A stretch of 64,000 nt of DNA from Salinibacterium sp. TMP30 (GTDB lineage Bacteria > Actinomycetota > Actinomycetes > Actinomycetales > Microbacteriaceae). The position numbers were made by a program, and so were the translations under genes. Location: assembly GCF_038397785.1 (NCBI RefSeq), contig NZ_CP151642.1, positions 2,604,001-2,668,000 on the forward strand, read 5' to 3'. Shown in pieces: positions 18,901 to 25,810 of the stretch. The notes under the pieces were generated by a model. The model had not been told where the DNA came from, made no database searches, and was given only the letters and a program-made list of their open reading frames with translations. Each line of letters starts with the position of its first letter. Position 1 is the first letter of the stretch.

Positions 18901-19269
18901 AGCTCGAACCTGCGAATCAAAGGTGGGGGCCCAGGGCAGCAGTGCCCCGGTGGTGAGGTTGTACGAGAGCATGTACGAGCGGTTGACTTCGTTGGTTCCG
19001 GCGGCGGCCCCAAAGGGGCGTGCCTTGGTGAAGTTTCCCGCAACGTAAACCGTGTTGCCCACGATGGTCTGATCCCAGACGACCCCATTGATCTGAGGGG
19101 TGGGAAGTACGTCTGTCGAGACTGTGGATGGCATGGGCGGGCTAGCCGCCGTGTCGGCGACAGCCGCGGTGGGCTGCATCCACGTGAGCAGGGTTGCGAT
19201 TAATGTCATCGTTGCTGCGGCTGAAATCAGTCTCAGCGTTTTCGGTGGCATATGGCGGGGTGCGCGCAT
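12928..19269 (-). CDS. giant secreted multidomain protein: propeller-like, Fn3, LamG x2, PKD x5, phosphoesterase
   Basis: This 2,113-residue protein has a signal peptide at about residues 1-40. In order it shows: a propeller-like repeat region (about 40-450, repeating 'GDFTTVNG'/'GEFTRVNG'); an Fn3-like domain (450-555); two LamG/concanavalin-like domains (560-785, 797-1010); PKD1 and PKD2 (1010-1180); a repeated domain 'A' (1180-1390); PKD3 and PKD4; a PF04185-type phosphoesterase domain (1573-1823) with 'VVIMENKSD', 'HPSQPNY' and 'LTWDEND'; PKD5; and a second 'A' domain to the C-terminus. No sorting motif is seen, so it is probably released or bound through its domains. The ATG at 19269 is chosen for its AAAGG at proper spacing and its position before the signal peptide. 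Confidence 0.88.
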   Translation of the reverse strand: MRAPRHMPPKTLRLISAAATMTLIATLLTWMQPTAAVADTAASPPMPSTVSTDVLPTPQINGVVWDQTIVGNTVYVAGNFTKARPFGAAAGTNEVNRSYMLSYNLTTGALLPWAPTFDSQVRAISASPDGTRLYAVGDFTTVNGTSKSRIVAFDTATGAINSAFDARANYRVYAVVATNSAVYFSGPFTSVSGSTRLGGAAALASNGAVTPWAPELAGGRAFGIVISPDETKVVIGGDFTTVNGSGNPGYGLAMVDATAGALITPFAVNNSVRNAGLNAAIFSLASDSDSFYGSGYVFGSGGNLEGTFRANWSNGEIVWINDCHGDTYSVSPAPNGAIYAAGHSHYCGNIDAFPQTDPWTFSRGIAFSKDATGTISRDPYGYPNWSGNASPSMLNFFPDINLGTFTGQYQGPWDVSANAQYTVYGGEFTRVNGKSQQGLLRFAVPSIAPNLDGPRLTGNDLVPTMTSPAPGTIALSWIADWDRDNENLTYHLIRDGKSASPIYVTTQDARFYDRPTMTYIDTGLTPGQTYTYRLRAIDPYGNNGWGTTVSYTAGATGQLSDYASAVMNDQPTSYWRLGDPSGSTAVDSVGRDNSTANAGVGFGASGAIIGDSNTAANFTGSSNSYTGSGEKVWRDNTFSVEAWFKTSTTAGGKIVGFGNKQSGNSNNYDRHIYMDTSGKVNFGVYTGSTRIVQSARSYNDNQWHQVVGSMGATGMELFVDGVRIGVDPSVVWGQNYWGYWRIGGDRSWSGADYFNGAIDEVAVYPKPLTATQVQNHYLLSGRSLTGPPAPTDSYGAAVYEASPQLYWRLSEASGAVANDAGLQGINGNLSGTYTRDVPGALGGTSNSATRFTQGLAATAVSMANPSTYSSEVWFRTTSTSGGKLVEFGSSAAGTASSYGDHIIMRNDGTLLFGTGSSTVSSAASYNDGNWHQAVSTQGSGGLRLYVDGALAATSPATPSQTFSGFWRLGRGNTVGVASSNYFDGDLDEFAIYQTVLSASDVSSHYLLGTANQAPVAAFTHTEANLVASFDASGSSDPDGTISSYEWNFGDGSTGAVAVLNHTYAAAGTYDVTLKVTDNKGASATTTASVTVLAANVAPTAAFTSTVTENVVSFDGSSSSDPEGTISSYQWNFGDGANDTGATVSHSYAAAGAYTVTLTVADAQGATGTVSQVVTALAPPAVTVLARDEFSRTVASGWGTAVVGGDWSTNTDSNFSVASDAGVVNHSSAGSTRHAWLPSVSTDDVTVSASISVDKPITGGGAFTGLTVREVGNSFYQARVRYFSNGTLAFQLLNGGSTSIAYTEVPGLTFSPGDVLLVKAQAFGTSPTTLRGKVWKSGTAEPTDWTLAASSSVASLQTAGSVGQYSYLSGSAVNAPVRVSYDSFLAVAGHAEGGVVPVNQAPTASFTSSVNALTASFNSSASADPDGSIASRTWAFGDGQTSTAISPDHTYATAGTYQVTLTVTDNQGATGSVTKPVTVTANPANQPPVAAFTLDLAGLAASFNGNGSSDPDGSIASYAWNFGDGQTGTGATASHSYASAGSYTVTLTITDNQGATTAVTHVVAPNPAADVPQPAKTVVVIMENKSDTQIIGSAQAPFINSLAGDGALMTESFAVVHPSQPNYLALFSGSLNGVTTNDCPNTFTTTNLYNQLTANGKSFVGYSESLPSVGFTGCESGDYARKHNPWVNWPSIPAAVNQPFTAFPTDYATLPDVSFVVPDLQHDMHDGTITEADTWLQSALGGYVTWAKANNSVLILTWDENDGRASNQIATIFVGEKVKIGQYSQTIDHYDVLRTIQDAYSVPSNDLSAAAAPITNIWLGANQTPTAAFTSATADLTASFDGSTSSDPDGTISSYSWNFGDGQTGTGATTTHDYATAGNYTVVLTVTDNQGATGSVSHQVTVTAAGGPIALDDFTRTVAAGWGTANTGGGWSTNVNSAFTVSSGSGLVAHATPGSTRRALLTGVSQTAVEAQVEISADKVAESGHIVMGIIGRQVGSAFYQARARLQPGGAVGLQIMSGSSTVLANMNVPGLSYVAGDTLILKTSVSGTNPTTITAKLWKAGDAEPAGWQLSTTDSTAALQAAGSIGFESYLSSSAPNAPVAVRLDNFLARLPQ

Positions 19270-19333
19270 TTTGTGCCTTTTCGGGGTGTCGTGGGTATTT
19301 CGGGGTTCCACTGGTGCCACACTATATTCCCTA

Positions 19334-19367
19334 TACCCCATTTTGGGTGCCCCCCAAAAGGGGGGTA
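19334..19367. promoter_or_regulatory. tandem C-tract/G-tract inverted repeats upstream of the giant secreted-protein gene
   Basis: Two adjacent inverted repeats lie 65-98 bp upstream of the minus-strand start at 19269. The first is TACCCCATTTTGGGT (19334-19348). The second is CCCCCCAAAAGGGGGGTA (19350-19367), a perfect 6+6 repeat about AAAA. Read on the other strand, the second has the same TACCCCC...TTTT...GGGGG order. Similar elements lie at 20146-20164, 27588-27603 and 27639-27658. Operator function is inference. Confidence 0.5.
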
Positions 19368-19400
19368 GAATTGGTGAACCACCTACGCCGGGCTGACGAG

Positions 19401-20084
19401 CTATCTAGCCATCAATTCCGCGACATCACCTTGGAACACCAGCGGAACAACGTCCACCGAGTAATCGACCATGATCGTGACGTTGCCACGTTGATCCTCT
19501 GGAACTGTAAATATATAAAATCCATCAATTGCTTTATTGGGTGCGATCGACGCGGGAAGTGGTCTACCACCGGGCTCACGCAGCTCCTGGGCGGGCGTGC
19601 GATCGGGCCCAAAGTAGCAACTGACAATAGCCGTACGAAGTGATGTTTCACTTGACGTCGAGTTGGTGATCGTAACGGTGACACGTAACGACGGCCCGGC
19701 CACTTCTCCCGGTCCCTGCGCAATCCCATCGACGGCTTCGACCGCGGCGATCTGTGCAGTGAGGCCAGCCGTGATGATTCCGGGCTGCTCGATATCGATC
19801 GGAGTCACATCGGGCACCACGGGGCCATCAGTTGGCGGCTGCCCCGATGGCGCAGCGGAAGGGGACCCAGCGCCCCCACCCGGCGTCGAGGGCGAGCTGG
19901 TGGGCGACGCAAGCAAACCCGACGTTGGCGCAAACTGGGTGAAGGCAACAACCCCGAGACCGAGAGCGATCACTGCCACAATTCCGATAGCCACAATCCG
20001 CCCCGAGCGCGTACTCAGCCATGACGCGGCAGGCTGCTGGGTGGGGGCTCCTCCGCCACCAGCGGGGGTCTTCGCATTTGTCAT
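19401..20084 (-). CDS. membrane-anchored protein with proline/serine linker, unknown function
   Basis: A 227-residue protein starting at ATG 20084, behind CGGAG. A cytoplasmic tail of about 28 residues is followed by one membrane segment ('IVAIGIVAVIALGLGVVAF'). An extracellular Ser/Pro/Gly-rich linker (about 55-90) leads to a compact beta-rich domain resembling DUF4352-type folds ('LRVTVTITNSTSSETSLRTAIVSCYF'). The longer frame to 20453 runs into the divergent promoter and glycosyltransferase region and is rejected. It is divergent from the glycosyltransferase operon, so a surface role is likely. No enzymatic motif was recognised. Confidence 0.8.
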   Translation of the reverse strand: MTNAKTPAGGGGAPTQQPAASWLSTRSGRIVAIGIVAVIALGLGVVAFTQFAPTSGLLASPTSSPSTPGGGAGSPSAAPSGQPPTDGPVVPDVTPIDIEQPGIITAGLTAQIAAVEAVDGIAQGPGEVAGPSLRVTVTITNSTSSETSLRTAIVSCYFGPDRTPAQELREPGGRPLPASIAPNKAIDGFYIFTVPEDQRGNVTIMVDYSVDVVPLVFQGDVAELMAR

Positions 20085-20145
20085 TGCGGCTCCGTGGCAT
20101 TGGGAGTGTTCGGGGTTGGACGATACACCCCGGGTGGCACGAGTG

Positions 20146-20164
20146 TAACCCCCCACTTCTGGGG
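20146..20164. promoter_or_regulatory. C-tract/G-tract repeat in the divergent promoter of the glycosyltransferase operon
   Basis: TAACCCCCCACTTCTGGGG lies in the 173-bp gap between the minus-strand membrane-protein gene (start 20084) and the plus-strand glycosyltransferase gene (start 20258). It shares the 9-mer CCCCCACTT with the element at 27639-27658. A further GTGGGGGGT occurs at about 20208-20216. Regulatory function is inference. Confidence 0.42.
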
Positions 20165-20257
20165 AGAAACTGCGTTTATCGCGGGGCGTACACTTTCGAG
20201 TCCAGACAGTGGGGGGTCTGTTCGAAATTCTTGAGGCACTGCCAGGAGGATGGACAG

Positions 20258-21496
20258 TTGAAAAACCGCATTTCAGCAAACGCCCGTCTTCCGAACGCCC
20301 GCCAGCCAACTGTGCGCATCCTAGGCACTCATGGGGTTCCCGCCGCCTATGGTGGCTTCGAAACCGCGGCGGAAAATGTCGCTCTCTTTCTTCGCGACCG
20401 GGGGTGGCGCACCATCGTCTACTGTCAGGTTCCGGGAACCGGGCCAGCGACAACAGATGTGTGGAATGGCATCGAGCGAGTCATGATCCCCCAACCTCGT
20501 GACGGCTGGTTGGGCACGGCAAGCTTCGATCTTGCCTCGATCCGACACGCGTCACGACACCGGGATGTCTGCCTCACGTTTGGCTACAACACCGCCGTGT
20601 TCAACATCATCCAGCGACTCAAGCGCATCCCCAACATCATCAACATGGATGGAATCGAGTGGTCGCGAGCGCGGTGGGGCAAGGGCCGGCAAGCGATTCT
20701 TTGGGTCAACGAGCGCATCGCCTGCTGGGTAGGAAACAGTCTGATTGCCGATCATCCTGTGATCGAGCAGTATCTCGCGACCCGAGCGCGACGGTCGAAA
20801 CTCATCACAATCACGTATGGCGCCCACGCCGTGGAGCAGGCTGACCCGCTCCCCGTGACGAGCAGGGGCCTGACGCCGGGGCACTATCTAACCCTCATCT
20901 GCCGCCCGATTCCCGAGAACTCCATCCTCGAGCTGGTGACCGCGTTCTCCCGAGAAGAACGCGGTCACCAGCTCGCGATCTTCGGCACGTATGACGACAG
21001 CGATCCCTACGCTCGTGCTGTGCGCGAAGCGGCGAGCGATGAAGTTGTCTTCGTCGGGCCGATCTACGAGCCACATGAGGTGGCGTCTCTTCGATTCCAC
21101 AGTCTCGGTTATCTGCACGGTCACACGGTCGGCGGCACTAACCCATCACTCGTCGAAGCAATGGCGGCGGGCAATGCGGTGATTGCGCACGACAATGCCT
21201 ACAACCGGTGGGTGGCGGGCGACGGCGCTCTCTACTTCAGCGATGTGGATGACGCTGCCGAACATATTTCGACTCTGCTAGGTTCGCCGCAACAGCGGCA
21301 CGCACTCGCCGCCGCAAGCCGAAGTAGGCACCTGACGGAGTTCACCTGGGAGCACGTTGCGGGGCAGTACGAAGATGTGCTGAAGCTTTACGTTGACGCG
21401 CCCCCTTTGGTGCCGCCGTTCGAAGATTCGGCACAACCATCTCAGCAACCCGCTGAGGTGCACGAGCGAGAAGAACCTCGGGAGAAGTCCGCATGA
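20258..21496 (+). CDS. glycosyltransferase with DUF1972-type N-terminal domain (rhamnosyltransferase-like)
   Basis: A 412-residue GT-B glycosyltransferase. The N-terminus 'ILGTHGVPAAYGGFETAAEN' is typical of DUF1972/RgpA-like enzymes. The C-terminal half has the GT4 donor-site pattern ('GHTVGGTNPSLVEAMAAGNAVIAHDN'). The start is TTG at 20258, supported by a strong AGGAGGA seven bases upstream. An ATG at 20250 on the same Shine-Dalgarno encodes only three codons before a stop. The gene overlaps the next one as ATGA. It probably adds a sugar to the lipid-linked repeat unit in the cytosol. Donor sugar and linkage are unknown. Confidence 0.88.
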   Translation: MKNRISANARLPNARQPTVRILGTHGVPAAYGGFETAAENVALFLRDRGWRTIVYCQVPGTGPATTDVWNGIERVMIPQPRDGWLGTASFDLASIRHASRHRDVCLTFGYNTAVFNIIQRLKRIPNIINMDGIEWSRARWGKGRQAILWVNERIACWVGNSLIADHPVIEQYLATRARRSKLITITYGAHAVEQADPLPVTSRGLTPGHYLTLICRPIPENSILELVTAFSREERGHQLAIFGTYDDSDPYARAVREAASDEVVFVGPIYEPHEVASLRFHSLGYLHGHTVGGTNPSLVEAMAAGNAVIAHDNAYNRWVAGDGALYFSDVDDAAEHISTLLGSPQQRHALAAASRSRHLTEFTWEHVAGQYEDVLKLYVDAPPLVPPFEDSAQPSQQPAEVHEREEPREKSA

Positions 21497-22590
21497 TTCG
21501 TGTCGGTGTGGTCGGTTTAGGAAAAATGGGGCTATCCCACCTCTCAATGATTCGGGCACATCCCGAGGTGTCCGTTGATGGTGTGGTGGATTCGGCTGGC
21601 TACATTCTTGGCGTTCTTTCGAAGTACACAGGACTGAAAACTTTCACCGATTTCGACAAGATGCTGCAGACTGTCGAGCTGGATGCGGTATTAATTGCGA
21701 CCCCCACCCGCTTTCATGCGGCAATGGTGCGCACGGCGCTCGAACACGGTCTCCACGTGTTTTGTGAGAAGCCGCTCACCCTTACTTCGACCGAGTCGTC
21801 AGAGCTAGCTGAGTTGGCTTCAGCGCGAGGGTTAGTTACTCAGGTCGGGTACCACAACCGTTTTGTTGGCACTTTCCGCGAAGCGAAGCGTCTGCTCGAG
21901 GCTGGAGCCATTGGCCGCGTCACTCATCTTCAGGCCGAATCGTATGGTCCTGTCGTGTTGAAAGCGAAGGGCTCGACGTGGCGCAGCAAGCGCACGGAGG
22001 GCGGAGGTTGCCTCTACGACTATGCCGCGCATCCACTCGACCTGGCGACCTGGTTTGTGGGTGACGCGACCGGAGTCGGGGGAACCATTCTGGGCAGCAT
22101 CTTCTCGGAGAACACGGAAGACGAGGTCTACAGCACGATCTACTTCGCCGACGGAGTGAGCGGCCAACTTTCGGTCAACTGGTCAGACGAGTCGTACCGA
22201 AAGATGACGACCCGTATGAGTATCTTTGGCACCCAAGGCAAGATAATTGCCGACCGGCAAGAGATTCAGGTGTACCTGAGGAGCACCGCGCCCGAAGCAG
22301 AAGGGTACCCGCAGGGCTGGAACATCAAATCGACGACCGAGCTCACCGACGAGGTGTGGTTTTATCTGCGGGGCGAGGAGTACAGCGCCCAACTCGATCA
22401 CTTTGTGCGACGCATCCACGATCCTTCCCTGCCCGCCACCAACGACTTCGCAAGCGCGGCGGTCACTGACCGGATCATCGAACTGCTCACTCAGGATGCG
22501 GCAGCAGGGCCAGCCATAACTGCCGCGTCGAGTGCTGCAGCAGCATCGACACCGACCCGCCGCCGCAGCCTCTTGGGGAGACGATCATGA
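21493..22590 (+). CDS. Gfo/Idh/MocA-family NAD(P)-dependent oxidoreductase
   Basis: A 365-residue protein with an N-terminal Rossmann domain ('VGVVGLGKMGLSHLS'), the 'CEKPLTL' dinucleotide/substrate motif at about 94-100, and the C-terminal Gfo/Idh domain. In surface-polymer loci such enzymes act on nucleotide sugars, for example UDP-sugar 3-dehydrogenases. The last 30 or so residues are an Ala/Thr/Arg-rich tail. The start ATG overlaps the stop of the glycosyltransferase gene, and the stop overlaps the next gene as ATGA, so the three genes are translationally coupled. The sugar substrate is not known. Confidence 0.88.
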   Translation: MIRVGVVGLGKMGLSHLSMIRAHPEVSVDGVVDSAGYILGVLSKYTGLKTFTDFDKMLQTVELDAVLIATPTRFHAAMVRTALEHGLHVFCEKPLTLTSTESSELAELASARGLVTQVGYHNRFVGTFREAKRLLEAGAIGRVTHLQAESYGPVVLKAKGSTWRSKRTEGGGCLYDYAAHPLDLATWFVGDATGVGGTILGSIFSENTEDEVYSTIYFADGVSGQLSVNWSDESYRKMTTRMSIFGTQGKIIADRQEIQVYLRSTAPEAEGYPQGWNIKSTTELTDEVWFYLRGEEYSAQLDHFVRRIHDPSLPATNDFASAAVTDRIIELLTQDAAAGPAITAASSAAAASTPTRRRSLLGRRS

Positions 22591-23498
22591 GCACCACAAC
22601 AGACCACACTTCGGCAGCTCCGTCAGCACCGGCCAAGCTCGACCGCCTTCTCTTCGGCGACAACCAGTTCTTTGGCATTAACCACCGCTCTGAGGAGAAA
22701 GCCCGCGAGCAGGCGATGCGCTTTCACGACCTCGACGCGATCATGGCTGTTATTGACGATGCGTATGACAGCGGCATCCGCACCCTCATGTGCACCACCC
22801 ACGACCGCATCTCCGAAGTCGTTGACCGGATGCGTGCCGAGCCTAAGCGCTACGAGGGGTTTTCGTTCTTCCCCTGCATGCCCTACGCCCACAAGTATGC
22901 GGATGCCGTGACCGAGAGCGGCATCCTAGGAGCGCTGGGTAAGTTCCTGCCCGATGAGGGCCTGCTCAACGCGATGATGCGCGGGGGGCGCTCGCTGGCC
23001 AAGAAAGACATCGAAGGCATAATCACTTTGCTTGTGGATGCCGAGATGGCCGGGTTCACTGGCGTGCACACTCCAGTGATTTGGCTGCAAAACGTGGTCG
23101 TGGATCTGCTGCTCGGGCTCGGATTTACGGATGCTTTCGCAATCTTCGCTAACCATGTGCGGTCACGTTACAGCGCCGAACCTGGGTTCATCACAATGAA
23201 CCTGCCGATGCTGCTCGACCATCTTGATCGTGCCGGCATCGAGAACCCACTGGTGTGCTCAAACATCAACAAGATCGGGTTCCGCATGTCTGGTGGCACC
23301 GAGGCGTATCAGGATGCACTCGCCAAGCGTCCTTTCCGGGCGGTCGCTATGTCGGTGTTCGCGTCGGGTGCTATTGCCCCCCGCGAAGCACTCGAGTGGA
23401 TCTTTGCGCAGCCGGGGATCGAATCGATTGTGTTCGGGGCATCCAGCCGTGGGCACATCGAGAGCACCGTTGCGCTTGTGCGGGAGCTCGAGAACTAG
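22587..23498 (+). CDS. conserved TIM-barrel-like protein of unknown function in the surface-polymer operon
   Basis: A 303-residue soluble protein following GGGGAG and overlapping the oxidoreductase gene by 4 nt. It begins 'LDRLLFGDNQFFGINHRSEEKAREQ' and ends with 'AIAPREALEWIFAQPGIESIVFGASSRGHI', which recalls the C-terminal helix-strand and NADP-site pattern of aldo/keto reductase folds. The classic Asp-Tyr-Lys-His tetrad was not recognised. A TIM barrel is therefore a guess from the strand pattern. Tight coupling to a glycosyltransferase and a Gfo/Idh gene points to nucleotide-sugar or polymer-precursor chemistry. Confidence 0.8.
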   Translation: MSTTTDHTSAAPSAPAKLDRLLFGDNQFFGINHRSEEKAREQAMRFHDLDAIMAVIDDAYDSGIRTLMCTTHDRISEVVDRMRAEPKRYEGFSFFPCMPYAHKYADAVTESGILGALGKFLPDEGLLNAMMRGGRSLAKKDIEGIITLLVDAEMAGFTGVHTPVIWLQNVVVDLLLGLGFTDAFAIFANHVRSRYSAEPGFITMNLPMLLDHLDRAGIENPLVCSNINKIGFRMSGGTEAYQDALAKRPFRAVAMSVFASGAIAPREALEWIFAQPGIESIVFGASSRGHIESTVALVRELEN

Positions 23499-23513
23499 GG
23501 CTCGCTAGCGCCC

Positions 23514-24278
23514 TCAGGACGCGTCGATCATGCGCAGTTCGCGCCACCACCGTGCGAGCACGGCGATGAGGATTACGGCGTTGGCGGCGAACAGCAACCC
23601 GTACACGATGACGAATCCGCTGAGCCAGCCAAACAGCACAAATGACAGGCAGAGCACCGCGTAGTCGGTGGGGATCGCCACGATTGTCTGCAGCCAGCCA
23701 CCACCACCGCTCGGTTTGGCGTAGGCATGTCCGCGCTCAGATGACGCGATCCTGCGCAATTGGTCAGTAAGGATCATCGCGAAAAAGAACACCGATGACA
23801 CCACAATGAAGCCGAGCGGAATCAGCAGCACAGCATCCGGCAACTCATCACCGAAGCGGTACAACGAAATCAGGATCACGCCGTGAAAGATCACAATCTT
23901 GAAGGCGTCAACGACATGATCGAGCCACTCACCTGATTTGGTTCCGCCTCCGAGCAGTCGAGCGAGTTGCCCATCTGCAGAATCAAGGGCATACCCGAGC
24001 AGCAGTAAGAACGCGACGAGAATTCCGAGCCACCAACTGGGCAGAACTGTGGCTACTAGAACAAGCGCGACCAGCGTCGAAGCCGCGCTGACCATCGTGA
24101 CCTGGTTCGGCGTTCGGCCCATCAGAAACGCGGCCGCCGCGAGCAAACGTCCAAGACGGCGATTCACCCAGCGCGAGTACGGTGGCGCACCGCGCCCTGG
24201 TTTCTGTGCGGTTGCAAGCTGCCGGACTATGGCACGGTATCCCAATGGTGCGGCTGGGCTTTCCCCTGTGGCGGTCAT
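23514..24278 (-). CDS. CDP-alcohol phosphatidyltransferase-family membrane enzyme
   Basis: A 254-residue polytopic protein with the complete CDP-alcohol phosphotransferase signature between residues 99 and 124: Asp99, Asp102-Gly103, Ala106-Arg107, Gly116, Asp120 and Asp124, matching D-x2-DG-x2-AR-x8-G-x3-D-x3-D. The Asp residues bind metal and CDP. The family transfers a phosphoalcohol from CDP-alcohol to an acceptor. Here, a CDP-polyol from the TagD-like enzyme is an attractive donor, which is inference. The gene is convergent with the unknown barrel gene (15-bp gap) and divergent from the next glycosyltransferase. Confidence 0.88.
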   Translation of the reverse strand: MTATGESPAAPLGYRAIVRQLATAQKPGRGAPPYSRWVNRRLGRLLAAAAFLMGRTPNQVTMVSAASTLVALVLVATVLPSWWLGILVAFLLLLGYALDSADGQLARLLGGGTKSGEWLDHVVDAFKIVIFHGVILISLYRFGDELPDAVLLIPLGFIVVSSVFFFAMILTDQLRRIASSERGHAYAKPSGGGGWLQTIVAIPTDYAVLCLSFVLFGWLSGFVIVYGLLFAANAVILIAVLARWWRELRMIDAS

Positions 24279-24361
24279 ATTCCACTGTAGCGGTATGCAC
24301 TTCGCGAGGTCGAGGGATCGATTCCGGCCACGAGCGCAGCGCCGGCGATACGATGTGGGGC

Positions 24362-25432
24362 ATGCGCGTTCTCTTTGACGGCTTTTGGTGGGCGCGAGGC
24401 CCTGCGTCTAATCGCCAAGTGCTGCGCGAGTTCATCTGGGCGTGGGAGCGCGAATTTCCCCAGGATGAGCTCACCGTCGCCGTTCGCCGCGCATCCGCTG
24501 ACATCGCTCGGTCAGAATTGCCCGACCGCGTCACCGTCGTCGGCACTCGGCTGAAACCTCACGGCATCAGCACAATCGTCGAGCTGCCTTTCATCGCCAG
24601 ACGGATGCACGCCGATGTCACCATCACGCACAATTTCACTCCGGCATTCGGGGCCTGCGCCGTCTTCATTCACGACTACATGTTTCTTACTTCGCCGGAG
24701 TGGTTCACGCTCAAGGAGCGTGCCTACTTCAGCCTGATGCCGTTGACAGCCCGGAGAGCCACCTGGGTGTTCACCTCGTCGCAGACTGAAGCCGACCGCA
24801 TTAGTCGCCTAAGTCGCGGACGCACAGTTGTTCCGGTGGGGCTCGCTGTTGGGCGGGGCCTGGCGGATGCTGTTCCGCGCAAGCCAGCGGGGCTCGAGGC
24901 GCCGGATGCGACTGGCGGCGCCTTTTTGCTCTGCGTCGGCAGGCTCAACGCTCGCAAGAATCTGGCCACCACCATCGAGGCGGCACTCGCGTCTGGTCGA
25001 GCTACCGAAGATTCTCCGCTGGTGATTGTGGGAGAACCTCAGGGCAGAAGTGCCGACCTGCCAGCGGCCGTCGCCAAAGCTGTTGATCGCGGCATTGTGC
25101 GGTTTCTGGGATTCATTGACGATGACGAACTCGCCTGGCTGTATGAGAACACTTCCCTGCTGTTGTTCCTCACCCGCGATGAGGGGTTCGGGCTTCCCGT
25201 TCTCGAGGCGCGACATTTCGGCGCGCCCGTTGTGGTGAGCGATATCCGGGTATTCCATGAGATCTTGGGAGCGAAGGCTAGGTTCGCTGATCCGGATGAT
25301 GTGTCGGCTATCGCCGACGCCATCCGAACTGCACCCACGCGGGAGTCGACCCCGTCGCCCGGTGATCTCGGCTATTCGTGGGAGGCAAGCGTGCGCTCAA
25401 TGCGTGAGGCGATTTCTCGCCAACACTCGTAG
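24362..25432 (+). CDS. glycosyltransferase family 4-like
   Basis: A GT-B glycosyltransferase of about 356 residues. 'LLCVGRLNARKNLATTIEA' opens the donor domain, and 'RDEGFGLPVLEARHFGAPVVVSD' is the GT4 E-x7-E nucleotide-sugar site. The start is taken as ATG 24362, giving 'MRVLFDGFWWARGPASN'. An in-frame ATG at 24353 is equally possible and neither has a strong Shine-Dalgarno. The longer frame to 24182 overlaps the divergent gene and is rejected. It probably elongates the repeat unit in the cytosol. Its sugar specificity is unknown. Confidence 0.86.
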   Translation: MRVLFDGFWWARGPASNRQVLREFIWAWEREFPQDELTVAVRRASADIARSELPDRVTVVGTRLKPHGISTIVELPFIARRMHADVTITHNFTPAFGACAVFIHDYMFLTSPEWFTLKERAYFSLMPLTARRATWVFTSSQTEADRISRLSRGRTVVPVGLAVGRGLADAVPRKPAGLEAPDATGGAFLLCVGRLNARKNLATTIEAALASGRATEDSPLVIVGEPQGRSADLPAAVAKAVDRGIVRFLGFIDDDELAWLYENTSLLLFLTRDEGFGLPVLEARHFGAPVVVSDIRVFHEILGAKARFADPDDVSAIADAIRTAPTRESTPSPGDLGYSWEASVRSMREAISRQHS

Positions 25433-25810
25433 CTCGCCGGCGGCCTTTTCCTCACACAGAACGACGGATTCCGGAGATAACCAGCTCAGAGGGTTAGCCC
25501 GCCGCTGATGGCGCAGTCCGCTTCGCAAAGCTGGGGGGACTTGGCGTCCGACACCAGCAAACGTAGATCGCAGGGCACCGCAGCCCCCCGAGATGGCTGC
25601 CGGTTCCATTACGACCCATCCGCTCAACGTGGCATCGTTCGCGTGCACAAAAGTTCCATCTCTCGTGGCACACATCAGCGACGGGTGTTTGCCCTCACAT
25701 GCCTCCCGACGGCAACTGTGAGGGCGCCTGGGGGTTATTGGCGACCCGCAGGTGGTAGTTGTCTGGGCCGTTCATTGCGGCAGCACGAACGCTGGCGGGT
25801 GCGCGTTTCA
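25433..25810. other. 378-bp stretch without a clear gene; one tiny coupled ORF
   Basis: No recognised gene, RNA or repeat is seen here. Downstream of the sugar-transferase gene, a 38-codon minus-strand frame (25695-25811) begins at an ATG that overlaps the transferase stop as TAATG. It encodes a short basic peptide ('MKRAPASVRAAAMNGPDNYH' then a polar tail). It has no recognisable domain and could be chance. The rest has no long frame with a ribosome binding site. Confidence 0.35.
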
